Assembly: GCF_040869045.1 (NCBI RefSeq)
Contig: NC_090319.1
Location: 69,102,779 to 69,166,778, forward strand
DNA from: Eurosta solidaginis
Lineage: Eukaryota > Arthropoda > Insecta > Diptera > Tephritidae
Length of the DNA stretch: 64,000 bases
Direction: 5' to 3'
Position numbers and translations under genes: made by a program. The notes below the pieces were generated by a model. That model made no database searches. It had not been told where the DNA came from and saw only the letters and a program-made list of their open reading frames with translations. The stretch's first letter is position 1, and each line of letters begins with the position of its first letter. Below are positions 11,263 through 23,204 of this stretch, in pieces.

Positions 11263-12447
11263 ATGCAAAAGCCCGCCCCTAGGTTTGAAGCTTATTTTGA
11301 GACGTTAAAATTTTTGTTTGTTTTCTTTTATATTAACAAATACAACCGAAATTGTTTTTTTATAGCAACTTAGTAATTTCACATCCGCTTTTAAATTTGA
11401 TTCGTCATTATTTTGATCTTGAAAAGCTTTTTAACTTCTTCGAATGTCCTTTAGAGCTCACTAGTCTCTTTCAAATTTCCGTTTTTCAAAGTTTTATGAA
11501 ACGAGAATCATACATAATAGGGCTGCAATTGGTTTGGTGAATAAAACTAAGTATATGAAAACGACTTGAGAGCTCAAAAGGGCACCTTCTTAAGGCCAAA
11601 TAATGACATATCATCAACAATCGGATGTCAAATAACCCATTTATAACAAAAAAACCATATCCGCTGTATTTGCAAGAATAAAAAAAACTGCCCGAGACTC
11701 TCTCAACATAAGCTTCAACTTTTGGGGCGGACCTTTGCAACTTTTTACGACCCAGTCTAATGTGCATGCGTAGGCAAAGCCTAGAACATCAAACTGTCGG
11801 CAACAAAACATCGGTGAATTCTAGAGATAAGAAAAGAACGCTTTAACGGCATAAAATGGAAAATTATGTTATTTCTGGGTTATTTTAAACGCGACGTTTT
11901 ACAAGTCATTGGCACATAACCGGACCGGGCATACGCACACTCTATATATATTACTTATATAAATGAATATTTCTACATACACGGTATGGGGCATGCAGCG
12001 ACTAAGAGGAACAGTTGCTCCTTTTTGTGTTATGGAGTTCTTTCATCATATAACCAAAAGAAGTGTATCTTATAGCCAAATGGATCTCCGATTCCGATTC
12101 ATCAGACCCTCCGATTGATTAAGAGTTCCGATTCGATTTTGGTTCCAACTTTTTTGAATCGGATATGGATCAGTAGAACGATTTACTGTTAAAAAATAAA
12201 GATCTTGCTCAAGTGCATTTAGCCTATTCAATTTCTTATCAATTCATAAAGCAGACTTAACTACTGAATGAATCGTCTTTTAATATTAATTTATTTGGTT
12301 CCGATTCCAATAAAGCAAAGTTGTAAGTCGGGGCTTCCAATTCCGATTCCGATTGCCCTTAGCCCACGTCCATGGATCATGTATTAGCTTTTAAATTGAC
12401 TCCTGTTTTAATTAAAATACTTTTAAATGGGGTTGCCGGGTAATGTT
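11263..12447. other. no gene; low-complexity patches
   Basis: The two ORFs at 11352-11540 and 11486-11767 are unrecognised and partly antisense. Around 12080-12180 and 12300-12360 short GATTCCGATT-type words recur. Nothing else is supported. Confidence 0.4.
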
Positions 12448-12450
12448 TCC

Positions 12451-13760
12451 ACTAGAGATATACGCCGCCGATAAACGCCGTCACCGATTAGGGTCGTTTT
12501 TCGCACGCCGCCGCCGAAAGTCAAATATATCGGCGGCGGCGTCCGGCGCGTTACTATATTTTGATTTTCACACTTCATCCTTCAACACCCAAGTCTCCCG
12601 GTTTAACATTTCCTAAAGTTGGCGGCCCTATCCAAAACTAGTCCCTTGGAGTGAATTACATTGATTATAGCCTATCAACCAAGTTTAAATATCAACTACG
12701 CGTTACGGCTCCTTTTACAAATGTGAATACGTAGGCACATTTATTTACCAGGCGAGGCTTTCTCCTTCGCAAGAACACTCAAAGTGGTGAAGCCAAAGCT
12801 TTCCGTCAGTCGAACTAATGACCGTGTGTGATACTACCCTAACGTAGTGGACAGTCGAACTACTCTGAAAACTGAAGCTACGCGGTCATCCATAATGAGC
12901 TCTTATATCATAAGGCCGGAAAACAGTAGTTAACAACTTTCAACTTAAAATCGGTCGACTTTCATTCTAAAATATCGTTTTGATTTAACGAGGACTATTG
13001 AAATCAATGATGTGAACACAAACGTCTGCAAACTCTGGTCTACATTTTAAAAATTTGATCCAGGGTCCTTGTAAAATTTTAGTTATGTAAATTCGCCGAG
13101 GATTATTCGATTTTCACCCATTACGCAATGACTTCCACTTAGATTGCTTATGATTTCGAAGGTGGCATCCTTGGCCGAATAGTCACTCCATAACATTTCA
13201 AAGTGTTTCTCGGCAGCATAGCGCGACAAAATCATCCGTTGGAAATTCTTCGGAGCTACACATAGAGCTTCTAGGAAAGTGAAGTCGATGAACGTGGCCG
13301 CCAAGGAGCCACACATGATTTAAAGAAATTGTGTTCGCGACGATTAGTAGGAGTTAACCCTAGGTGAAACTACGCTTTGCATGAGATATGCAGACAAAAG
13401 TGAGGCTATTTTATGTATCTCTATTTCTTGTCAGCAGACGCAGCAGTACTAATTCCAAAGACCGGGGTTAGGTTCGAAGCCTCTCTGGAGTAAGTGAACG
13501 AGGGACAATCTCTACTCGTGAAAATTTTTGAACGATCTGCGAGATATTAAGGCAAAAACTCCGGATCTTTCTGAAATGGCCAAAACGTTAAATACATACA
13601 AACAAAAACTTTCCTAAATATTAGTTTTTTAAATAGAAAAATCAAGTTTTTTAAATTAAGAACACCGGCGTACGCCGGCGCGCCGCCCACGCTGCCGCCG
13701 CCGATATATAATAGAGCCTACGCCCCCGCCGCCGATAAAGGGATCGGCGTAAACCTCTAC
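12451..13760. mobile_element. CG-rich TIR element of ~1.3 kb
   Basis: The ends are inverted: AGAGATATACGCCG at the left against the inverse of CGGCGTAAACCTCT at the right, both flanked by ACT. Inside each end lies ~90 bp of CGCCGCCG-rich sequence (about 12455-12545 and 13660-13755), also inverted and standing out sharply from the AT-rich surroundings. The interior is ordinary AT-rich DNA with one ORF at 13083-13316. No transposase is visible, so this is a non-autonomous DNA element, superfamily unknown. Confidence 0.6.
13083..13316 (-). CDS. unrecognised 77-residue ORF inside the CG-rich TIR element
   Basis: ATG-initiated ORF of 77 residues, beginning MCGSLAATFIDFTFLEAL. It has a balanced amino-acid mix (Cys, His, Trp, acidic and basic residues) and none of the Lys/Phe/Ile skew of chance ORFs in this AT-rich region. 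I do not recognise a family. It may be an exon or gene fragment carried by the element, a remnant of the transposase, or chance. No signal peptide or membrane span is obvious. The frame is open at its C-terminus until the TAA at 13083-13085, and no splice partners were identified. Confidence 0.25.
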   Translation of the reverse strand: MCGSLAATFIDFTFLEALCVAPKNFQRMILSRYAAEKHFEMLWSDYSAKDATFEIISNLSGSHCVMGENRIILGEFT

Positions 13761-13765
13761 TAGGT

Positions 13766-14454
13766 AGTCTGCCTTTCTCTTCTGCAATGGTAGGCAATGT
13801 ATATTGATAACAGGGTTCACAGGGCGTGACCTAGCAAAGGTATTTACCGATTCAGTGCGGATTACGCTTAGAGCCTAGAAGGATTCATGTGGTTATACTA
13901 AATCGTACCTGAGATGCTCGGGCTGGTACCTAAATGGTGCGTGTTACCGGAACGTACCAGATCTGCATCCGGCAAAGACCAACATATTTCCTCATCTCTT
14001 TGGGAGGCGGGGCAAGACCAGGTATTTTTTACTTGGTTGTCCCGATTTGTAACAATTCAAGCGAAAACTATCTGTTCATCGTTTTATTATACTCCTTTAT
14101 ATTGAGCTCTTTTGGCTCACTATGTAGAATGTTCATGTCATAAGAAGATATCTCTCGGTAGTTCTGAGTACAATACTTTGTCAGGCCTGCAGCTTTTTTT
14201 AGCGTATTTTTTTTTTTAATCAGGCAACCAGATCTGTTGAAGCGTAGTACATGAGCTGCCGACTAATAACTTTGTAAGTTGTTAGCAGCGTTTCTTTTTT
14301 CTTTATCCTTTTCTCAAGAGCTGCCGGCAAGCGACTTAAGGATTTTGTTGAGGCTTTTTACTTTAGATACAATTTCGGAGGCACGTGCCCTGAAGGTAAG
14401 TGTGCTGTCGAAAGTTACTTCTAAGATCTTCGGGTGACTGACAGTGGGTAGAAC
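13766..14454 (-). pseudogene. Jockey-type LINE ORF2 relic, interrupted by family B fragment
   Basis: 13766-13890 matches 31580-31700 and 14045-14160 matches 31830-31935, the minus-strand LINE relic in the TRAPPC10 intron. Read on minus, 14410-14300 gives RARASEIVSKVKSLNKILKS followed by LAGSS, a segment that follows the reverse transcriptase in Jockey-like ORF2 proteins. A family B piece (13895-14035) replaces the section between. Stops and a frameshift show it is dead. Confidence 0.6.
13895..14035 (+). repeat. fragment of family B repeat
   Basis: 'gagatgctcgggctggtacc', then 'taaatggtgcgtgttaccgg' and 'agatctgcatccggcaaag', parallels 34985-35047 of the nearly complete copy. Confidence 0.6.
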
Positions 14455-15087
14455 ATGAACAGAGCATAGAGCAGAGCCTTAGCATAAAAAAGTGATAGCA
14501 TTTCATAGGCTCCGGGGAAACGGTGAGCGTAGCAAATAGCACACAAAATAAGAACAAAATGCCATTTCTTGTGGAGCGATACCGCAGAACAAATGTATGC
14601 TACTTTCTCTATGGCGGCCACCGTGGTGTGATGGTAGCGTGCTCCGCCTACCACACCGAATGCACTGGGTCTACGCCCCGGGCAAAGCAACATCAAAATT
14701 TTAGAAATAAGGTTTTTCAACTAGAAGAAAATTTTGTCTAAGCGGGGTCGCCCCTCGGCAGTGTTTGGCAAGCACTCCGAGTGTATTTCTGCCATGAAAA
14801 GCTCACAGTGAAAACTCATCTGCCTCGCAGATGCCGTTCGGAGTCGGCATAAAAAAACTAGGTCCCGTCCCACCAGTTTGTAGGAAAAATTAAAAAGGGA
14901 CACGACGCAAATTGTAAGAGAAGCTCGGCCTAAAATCTCTTCGGAGGTTATCGCGCCTTACATTTATTTTTTTTACTTGCTCTGTTGGGCATTGTTTTGC
15001 TCTAAAACACGGTGTAGCTCTTACCGGACTCTAAGAAATGCCATCACTTTTTTATGCTACGGCTCTGCTCTATGCTCTGTTCATTTT
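14455..15087. mobile_element. inverted-repeat element with SINE inserted
   Basis: Arms of ~60 bp are inverted copies: left 'gaacagagcatagagcagag' followed by 'agcataaaaaagtgat', right the reverse ('tcacttttttatgct', 'ctctgctctatgctctgttc'). Without the SINE at 14613-14974 the element would be ~270 bp. No ORF. Confidence 0.6.
14613..14974 (+). mobile_element. tRNA-like SINE, copy 2
   Basis: Full-length: head 'ggcggccaccgtggtgtgat', box-B-like region altered to 'gggtctacgccccgggc', body and T-rich tail as in other copies. It lies between the arms of an inverted-repeat element. Confidence 0.8.
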
Positions 15088-16369
15088 CAGAGCTTGAGCA
15101 GTAGCAGATAATATTTTTAATTGTTATGTTCAAATGTTGGTCTTGAAGGAGAAAAATTTATCTATAAATTTGTTTGGGAATATTTGAATTTGAGGCAAGG
15201 TTCTACAAAATACCCTCCGTTAATTGAATTGATTTACATATATATATGTAATAAAAAACTTTTCAAAATAATAATGTTCCACTTTTCCACGGAATGCCCC
15301 ATATAAACACGCATTCGTACGTAGCACTTAATGCTCTTATTATTGGCAGTGAGACATAAATATTCTGTCATAAAAACGAAAAAAAACTTGACTTGCTGGT
15401 GAAAAGGTCATTTATGTTTACTGACAACCAACCAACGAGCATTCGTTTCATGTGATAAGCAACAAAATTAACTCAAAGTCTATAAAATATTTATATTCGT
15501 TCATCAATATACGCTTGGATCGCCTTAAATATTTTTGTAGTCACAATATAACCCTAATCCTTTGCCGTCTTTGATTTTTTTTACAGATCTCATTTCGATT
15601 CCAGCAATCTGATCTTTGATTTCAAAATGATTTCAGTTTTTGTAATCGTTCATATATGCCGTCTTCCAGTGAGTTTTACAGCTCCGGCTCACGCTCAATT
15701 CTCACGGGAATGCTCTGGATCATTGAGAGACTTGAGAAGCAGATGTCGTGAAATTTTCGCACACGTGAAATGTGATAGGCAGATGTCGCCGCTGTTTTTC
15801 ATTTAACTCATACGGCGAAAGGCTAAGCAGCGACATCTATTTTTGAAAAAGTAGGTTTATTAAAGGCAGCGTTGCCAAACTAAAAAGAAGTAATTAACAA
15901 ATTATCTGGCTCACAAATTGAACCAGACTTTTGTCTGGATTTATCTGGCTCAAATCGTTGTTGTTGCATTTACATGCAAAATTATTTATCTGGCTCAGGA
16001 TTTTGCCATCGGATGACGGCAATAGTTATACATACTTTGCGGCGTTTTGAGACCTACATACAGGTATGATGAGAGACTTTTACGAGTGTCATTTGTGCTC
16101 AAAGAAATAGGATTTTACTTATCAATTGCCTACTTAGCCAACGTTAACGTAGTATCATCTTGTTGATTCTCCATTGGATCTAATATGGCTATAGGCTAAT
16201 ATTATTGTTGCTTTTAATAAAGGTTCCCGAATAGACTAGAACTTAATAGTTTAACATTCATTTATCTTTTTTTTTGTAGCTTTCTTTGATTATAGTAGAA
16301 TGATGGATTTTTACTCCTTCACCGAAAGACTCGCTTTTTTGCTTCATTAACCAGCCTAGACAGAGCAGA
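15088..16369. other. no gene; short local repeats
   Basis: 'ttatctggctca' occurs three times between 15902 and 15998, and 'cagatgtcgccgctg' (15780) has an inverted partner 'cagcgacatct' (15827). No coding or RNA gene signal. Confidence 0.4.
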
Positions 16370-16765
16370 ACTTACAGCGCTCACATAATTCACCAAGCGC
16401 GAAAGGCATGGAACCAAGCGCTAAAAAGGACTTTATGCTTAATAATATTATTCTTACCGAACATTGTTTTCCGGCGTAACATGATTTTAAATTCGGGCTT
16501 GTTAGTAACATCAGAAGATATAGCAAGTGGAGGCTGCAGGAAGAAACGGAGGACCCAGTTCTGTGTTCTAAGTTCCCGAAATAAAGGCTCTAGTAAATAC
16601 AGGTGACAGAGTTATCAGATCTTTCTTGGAAAACTTTAAATATTTTCCAAGAGGACGGAGTTTTTTATAACTTTAGCCTTGGCACCTAATTTTGGTTTCC
16701 CGTTTTGTCGTCAAACATTCTGTATATGTGAGGTCTTTATTGACCGGTCAGTTTAGCCTAACCTT
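16370..16765 (+). pseudogene. LINE 3'-end relic related to 4815-5352
   Basis: 'caagcgcgaaaggcatggaa' matches 'caagcgcgaaaggcgtgggt' of the relic at 4815-5352. The end 'tgaggtctttattgaccggt', then 'cagtttagcctaacc', matches that relic's 3' end. Frames are broken. Confidence 0.5.
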
Positions 16766-17200
16766 CAGAGGCTATTTGAAACATCGAACCGGTGACAGAG
16801 AGAAAAAGAGGTAAGGGGAAAGGAAGATGGAAAGGTACTGCCAAGATAAAAGCAGAAGGAGGGAATAATCAAGAGGGGCACATGGGCAGGAACAGTGAGA
16901 AGGATATAGATATAAATGTATATGTATGTAATAAAAAGTAGAAGAGAGAATGTATACCGTTAAAGTTAGGAAAGTGAGAGAACAAAAACAAATAAAAAAG
17001 TTTTGAATAAAAAAAATGTCTATTGAACAATTATAGGTACTTCCATAAATACAATCTCAACATTAGTTAAGTAAACGAAACCAATTTTGACTTAAGCCAT
17101 TTTCTATTTCAAAGAACCGTAAAGGAATCGGAATGCTCTGGCAACTCTTTAGTGATATCATTTCCAGCTGTGAAATGATAACAAACTTTGTTAAGGCCAT
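16766..17200. other. purine-rich stretch, no gene
   Basis: 16780-16990 is an A/G-rich run ('gagagaaaaagaggtaaggg'). The rest is AT-rich with no recognisable feature. Confidence 0.4.
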
Positions 17201-17982
17201 AGCATACTTGCCATATCCATAACCATGTAAAACAGCTGATCCAACCAACCTTATGGAAATCAATGCAATTAATTATTGGTGGCCCACCATAACGCCCTAG
17301 CTATAATCATAGCATAACCAATCAATAGGTTTTTGGTTTTACGCCATATCCACAACCGAACAATATTTGAGTTGGCGAATTCACTTATTCACTTTTTGAT
17401 TATTTGATTTTTGCTTTAGATGTGTTGTCACGCCGGCGAATTCAATACCAGCTGCTATTATCCGAACAGCTGATTGTTTTTTCTTGATTACTTTCCATAC
17501 AACACCCAAGGCGAATTCAGTAGAGGTGGTGTTCTCCCAACAGCTGATTGCTTCTTCTTGATAATTTTCCATACAAAGCCTTATACAACAATATGTCGTT
17601 TAATCGAATTTTGTATACATTTTCTTTTGACTTGACATTCTTCTGCACGGCGAATTGGTTGAATTCGCTTTGCCATCACCTGGTATGGATTCGCCTTGTA
17701 CAGCACCTTAGCACAACATGTCGGTTAATCGAAATCAATGAACATTTTCTTATGACTTGACATTTTTCTGCACGGCGAATAGGTTGACTTCGCTTTGCCA
17801 TCACCGTGTATAAATTCGCTTTGGTTTTCACTGACTAACGATTTGTGCAGTTTGTTAGTAATTTTTTGCACTTTTTTTTTTATAAAATTAGCACATTTTT
17901 TAGGTTAAGTCACCAATAACTCATGCCATGGTTAAGTCAAAGTATGATTATGACTAAGGCGTTATGACTATGGCAAGTATGT
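17201..17982. mobile_element. MITE with CATACTTGCCATA termini, just upstream of the acetyltransferase
   Basis: The left end CATACTTGCCATATCCATAA is inverted at the right end (CATACTTGCCATAGTCATAA on minus). The interior has 'cagctgatccaaccaacctt', 'caatgcaat' and 'ttattggtgg', shared with shorter copies at 40463-40650 and 59045-59250. The element ends ~115 bp before the acetyltransferase ATG, so it may overlap that gene's promoter. Confidence 0.55.
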
Positions 17983-18096
17983 CCGGGCCGTTAAGCGTGC
18001 ATATTGTCGTATTTGCAGGGGTCGGAAGTGAAATTATTATCAATAAGAAAGCATAATATAAATTAAATATTAAGCTCTGATCTAAAAACTAACGAT

Positions 18097-20450
18097 ATGA
18101 CGACGAACCCAAAATTTACATTTCGACGTGCAAAAATTGAAGATATCGCCGCCGTGCGCCAAATGATACAGGTAAGCTTCAAGTACAAAAAAATGAGATA
18201 GGTGAGGATAGCTGACTGATTAGGATACGCATGCTCTTTAACTGTGAATTAGGATTTGTTTGATACAGCAGCTCTATTTCTTTTTCCTGCAGGAACTAGC
18301 TGATTTTGAAAAGATGAGTGATGGTCCAAAGATAACAGAGAAAGGTACCTAAAACTTAAAATGTTTGTATGCATTAGTTTGTATGTAAGCAGATTTTTTT
18401 ATTCGTACATACATACATATTTATTTACAATCTCAGATGTAATACGGGATGCCGGTCTCGATGGCGGTCAAGAATATTGTCACATTTACGTGCTAGATCT
18501 ACAAAGCGATGAGCAAACTACGCCGTAAGTGAAGGATATATATGATTTTATACCTCCAATATATGTACATCCCTTGTAAACAAAGCATGTGTAGGGTATT
18601 TCAGTAAGAGCGTCTTGGATTGAACTGAGTTCACATTAAGCAGCAGGCCCAAGATTAAACAGTACGTGATTAAACTGTGGTCTGTCATTTTAGACCCAAC
18701 TCAAGATATGCAATTGGGTTATGGGCTATGCTATATCAAAGAAACTCGAGGTTTGGGAAAGTGTTTGATAAGCCCGAAGCTCGGACTTTTGCAAATTTCA
18801 AACCAGCAAATTGTCCACAGAATGAATTTATGTTCCATCTGATAGAAAATTCGGCTTCGGCACATATTTAAGATAACCACATTGTTGAAGCCAAACGCCT
18901 TCAATAGTTGGGAACCACTGGTGTTTCTTCATTCACAGCTGTTCGCTACAAAGCTGCACTGTGGTTGGAAATCTACCGGTGCTTATCTTTCGAATTAGGG
19001 TTCGTTAACGCTGCTCTCAACTGCAAAGTGATAGTATTCTACTTCCGACAGCAGTTGAGACAGCGTTCCACAGCAGGATTTTCAATCTAAGGCAAAATAC
19101 TAAGTTTTTGGTAGTATTAAATTTTCCAAATTATCAAATCGATTGATATTTATATTTTGATTTTCTTTTCGATTTTTCACCCGCATATATCTTCGTATAT
19201 GCGGTTTCTTCTTCTTAAATAAACCTAAACATTTTTATATTATAATTTGATAATTCTGTGTCATTTCCTGCTTTCCGTTTTTTCGAGTTGCCGTGAAGTC
19301 GAACCGGCATACTATTTTGTTTGTGTAGACAAACACAGTTTTAACAGAAAACATTTTGCCCTGAAAAATGGAAATACTGCAACAAAAGTTATCGTGCCCA
19401 CCCCAATCTTCGTAAGGAGCATGGAAGAGCCAAAGTCCCGCCTGCTAGAGATTCGCTAGTATACATGATTTGCCTCGTGTAGGTGAGTTTGACAATTGGT
19501 TTGCTGAAGCTGAGTACCTATAGCCCAAGCAACCCTCTGATATCCGCCAAAAGTAAATATGTATTAGGTATTGGCTACTACCATCATTGCGAACGTTATA
19601 GAATAATGCTAACCCCTTACATCGAAGCCACAGATGCGATATATACTATGGAAATTACGTCTTTCGCCTGTCTCCGACGGATTAAAGAGTTAAGAATGGC
19701 CGGGCGGTAGGAATTCCTGTCGTAAGAGGCGATTTAAATCCAAAGACCCGCGGGATAGCTGGAAAAAATTGGTTCGCGAGGCAATCGGGCCAGTACTGGA
19801 GCATCCGACAAAGAACTGTTCAGGTCCGCAACACTCCCCTAATCTTCGGAATGCTTTTACAGCTGCAACAGCAACACCTTTAAAATCATCTCTAAATTAT
19901 CGAAGTTTTCTCGCTCTTATCTATATTAATTTAAAACACTGACATGGGCAAATACTGAGACTCGTCCCGCTTAAATATTTTGCATTAGGCACTGATAAGT
20001 TAAAACCAACAATAAATTCAAAATATTCAAATTAAACCAAAATTATATATCTAAACAATTGATAAGCTTTAGCGTACCTTATTCGTTACATTTACACAAT
20101 TTCTTTACTTTTTTCTTTCCTTATTCCACAGACTCACTATTGGTTACAGCATTTGTTTCTACTCCTACTCCACCTGGGAAGGGAAAGCTTACTTTCTAGA
20201 AGATATTTATGTTCGTCCAACATATCGTAATTTGGGTGCTGGTTCATATATATTCCGTTCCGTTGCGGGAAAAGCTAAGGAATATAATTGTCAAAGACTG
20301 GATTTCCATGTACTTGGCTGGAATCCTGCTCGTAAGTTCTACGACAAACTGGGAGCTGTTGATCTAACAGAAAAAGAGGATTGGCATTTTTATCGGTTAA
20401 ATAGTGAACAAATTGCGAAATTGGCTAATACAAGATTTGAAAATATTTAA
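18097..20450 (+). CDS. diamine N-acetyltransferase (SSAT/SAT2-like GNAT), 4 exons, 177 aa
   Basis: Transfers acetyl from acetyl-CoA to an amino group of polyamines or, in SAT2-type members, thialysine; cytosolic. Exons: 18097-18171, 18293-18344, 18437-18524, 20132-20450. All junctions are GT/AG and keep frame. The start is the first ATG of the frame and gives FTFRRAKIEDIAAVRQMIQE, the usual GNAT N-terminus. Exon 4 carries the core fold: YFLEDIYVRPTYRNLGAGSY includes the R-x-x-G-x-G/A acetyl-CoA pyrophosphate loop, then WNPARKFYDKLGAVDLTE and EDWHFYRL as in SSAT proteins. The length fits the family (~170). A possible AATAAA overlaps the stop codon. Intron 3 (18525-20131) is swollen and holds a family B fragment. 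Substrate choice between spermidine and thialysine cannot be read from sequence by eye. Confidence 0.93.
19695..19860 (+). repeat. 5' part of family B repeat in acetyltransferase intron 3
   Basis: 'gtaggaattcctgtcgtaag', then 'aggcgatttaaatcca', corresponds to 'gcaggtatgcctgtcgtaag', 'aggcgactaaaatacca' of the copy at 34710. The CAA end is absent. Confidence 0.5.
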
Positions 20451-20559
20451 TAAAAATGGATGAATAGATGAAAAATCTGAATTTAAATATTGTAGTAGAA
20501 GTATACCCAAGATATCCATCTCTTGATAGAGCAGTGATGACAATTTCTCAGCCCTTAAT

Positions 20560-21305
20560 ATGATGAATGTCATATAAGAACCGATATGCTGAACCCAACC
20601 CCCTCAGATTTTGATGAAATTTTGCATACAGATACACTTTACCTATACAAACACAATCTCATTTTTAGAAATTGCATTTTTGAAAAATTGTGGTCGTGGC
20701 AAGGTGTCAAAGTTGTGAAAAATGCGTGAAAATGACGGTAATAAGTACTTTTGAGCTGTGATAACTACGGAATGGCTCAACTGATTTCAACCGATATTGG
20801 TACCATTGCAAAGGTATTCAGATCGGTTTTCGAAAACATACACTGTAAAAAAAATTTAATACACTGAAACAATTTTTTGTTTCTAAAATAAAATTTTAAA
20901 CTTGAAAAAAACTTCAAAGGCCAAACGTTTTAAAATAAAATATATTTTTTAGAAAGGTCTATTTAATATATATAACATATCCAAAAACTAAAATAACTTT
21001 TTTTTCTCTTTTTTATAAAAATTTTTAAGTAAATTCATCTCTCTATATTTTGATATCCTAGTACTTTTGAGCTGTGATAACTACAGAATGGCTGAACCGA
21101 TTTTAAAGATCTTGGTACCATTAGAAAGGTATTCAAATAGGCTTTTAGACCTTGCCACAACCACAATTTTTCAAAAATGCAATTTCTAAAAACGAGGAGG
21201 TGTTTGTATAGGTAAAATGTACCTCTATGCAAAATTTAATCAAAATCTGAGGGGTCGGGTTCAAAATGTGCCTTTTTTATAGGTTTTGATATGAAATTCG
21301 TCATA
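20560..21305. mobile_element. fold-back element, arms ~115 bp
   Basis: 20590-20705 and 21152-21264 are inverted copies ('tacctatacaaacac', 'agaaattgcatttttgaaaa', 'attgtggtcgtggcaagg'). Between them lies a direct repeat 'agtacttttgagctgtgata' (20748 and 21060). No ORF. It starts ~110 bp past the acetyltransferase stop. Confidence 0.65.
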
Positions 21306-21349
21306 TACGGACAGTCAGAACCTAAAAGGGAGCGAGCAGAACAACTTCG

Positions 21350-21625
21350 ATCTTGTTGTTTTTGTTGTATCAACGATAAAGATACTCCCCGAAGCTTTTG
21401 GTGATTGTTATCGATGTTGTAGGTACTTTGCCGGATATAGATCCGGTACGTTCCGGTAACAAAGCACCATAAAGGTACTAGCCCGACAATATCGGGTACG
21501 ATTAACACATTAAACCTTCTAGGCCATCCTGCCCCTACTCGCCTGCTAAATGTGTTTGATACTTTCAAATTTGTAACAGGATTCACCTGGCGTAGGTGAG
21601 GTTGACAATTGGGTTACGAAAGCTT
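21350..21625 (-). repeat. family B repeat, partial
   Basis: Read on minus it ends in a CAA-type tail ('gttgtttttgttgtatcaac' on plus). It contains 'tgccggatatagatccggta' and, at the other side, 'gtaacaggattcacctggcg'. Confidence 0.65.
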
Positions 21626-21749
21626 TGATTATATTATATTGCTTGAATCCCCAAACTCGACGTTCTTTCTTACTAGCATAAAATGTTATTCAATTTTATA
21701 GCTTACTCTTTGTATCTACTCCCTAGTCTCAATGTAGCATATTTATTAG

Positions 21750-22110
21750 AAGCATGGACACTGCCAACATCTGTTTAGGGAGCTCTAGAAGCATTTGAGA
21801 GAAAAGTTGTTCGAACGATTTACGGACTAATACGGCGGCCCCCATTCCACTGAAAAGAAGGCGGTGGAAAACCGATTTAAATTATCTCGTTTTACCAAAG
21901 GGTGCCAGTTCGTCCAAGGAAGAAGTTACTGGACTCATGCAGCTGCATCTATTTTAATAGCTTGAATCTTGTTTTCGTGGTGATGATGTGATACATAGAC
22001 GCTCATGAGAGCAACTATCAAAACAGTTTTTTACCATTGAAGACACTGACGATTCCTAACGGAAGGTTAAAGTGCGCTGACCTAGATGCGTAAGATGCTA
22101 ACTCCAGATC
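21750..22110 (+). pseudogene. LINE ORF2 C-terminal relic
   Basis: Around 21780-21838 one frame reads LEAFERKVVRTIYGLIR, a motif typical of the region after the reverse transcriptase in several LINE clades. The flanks are frameshifted. Clade not assignable. Confidence 0.4.
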
Positions 22111-23204
22111 TTTAGCCGCTAGAAAACTATCAAAATATATAAAACTCCTCAAAACTCTAGCGGAGGGTCTCAAGATAGCCCTCGCCACTTTCTTAAGTAA
22201 TTATATTGTTGCTGTAGTTGTAAGCGCATTAACACTGTCAAGAGGTATAGGGAGTGTAACGAAGATGAGCAATCCTTTGCCGACTGACGCAGGTATTAGT
22301 AGCTTCTTGGCCCGCTGGGATTATCTCGTCTCTATTCTTAACGTTTTTTTTTTGTCTTTCTTTTTTTTTTGTTTAGTCAGGTATCGAGGATAGTTAAAAT
22401 ATCAATTAAAGCTATGATACCATGAAAGGCATTCGAGGCGTTTTCTAACGCAATTTCTTCAAGGGACTGCCAGCGCAGTTTATAGCTTACATGAGGCGAA
22501 TCTTGTTGCAAATATGATTGTATCATACACACATTTAGCAGGCGAGTCTCTTATCGCTACAAGAAGAAGAAGAAGAATACCATATAGTGAGATGAGTCCC
22601 TATTCATTTGATCTAGTAAGTGAGCTTGATGACATAATTCTGCGGTTTGTACGTCCTTACAAAGCTTTCCGGATATAGTAAATTTCATAACTTTTTATTT
22701 TCTCGTCTCCATTCTTAACGATTTCTTTATCACATCAAGTGAAGATTGTGATCCCTTTAGAAAACATCAATTCTGGAATATTTCATACATTTTGATATTT
22801 GATAGTTCCTTTTCATGTTTAGTTTAAAATTCAAAGTGATATAGAAACACAATCAACTTTTCAGCTCTTAGCATATCATCTGTAAATTGAAATAGGAAAT
22901 TATTAAAAAATTTATAATTGATTTATATTTCAAATCTATACCAAACTATTGTTACATCCCACATAGTGTAATATCCGACGTGCTACGACGTTAGAGAGTG
23001 GTTCAATAATGCAATGAATTTCAGCAGCTTTTATATTTCACATACATTTCACTAAACATACTTTTTATTAATGGATACGAACACTTGTCTTCTAAAATAT
23101 TGCAACAATAATACTTTCACAGATTGCCTTTGAATAAAATAGTATTTTGAGTAAATAATAGGTATTTATGATGTATGATTTCTATATAATCTAAAGTACT
23201 AATT
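22111..23204. other. no gene; AT-rich
   Basis: A short AAG microsatellite lies at 22559-22577. TTTATT at about 23065 could be the minus-strand AATAAA of TRAPPC10, ~135 bp past its stop. Nothing else recognised. Confidence 0.4.

Noticed and set aside
18677..19090. ORFs inside acetyltransferase intron 3 as extra exons
   Set aside because: The exon 3 to exon 4 junction already restores the conserved GNAT sequence in frame; these ORFs have no family resemblance.
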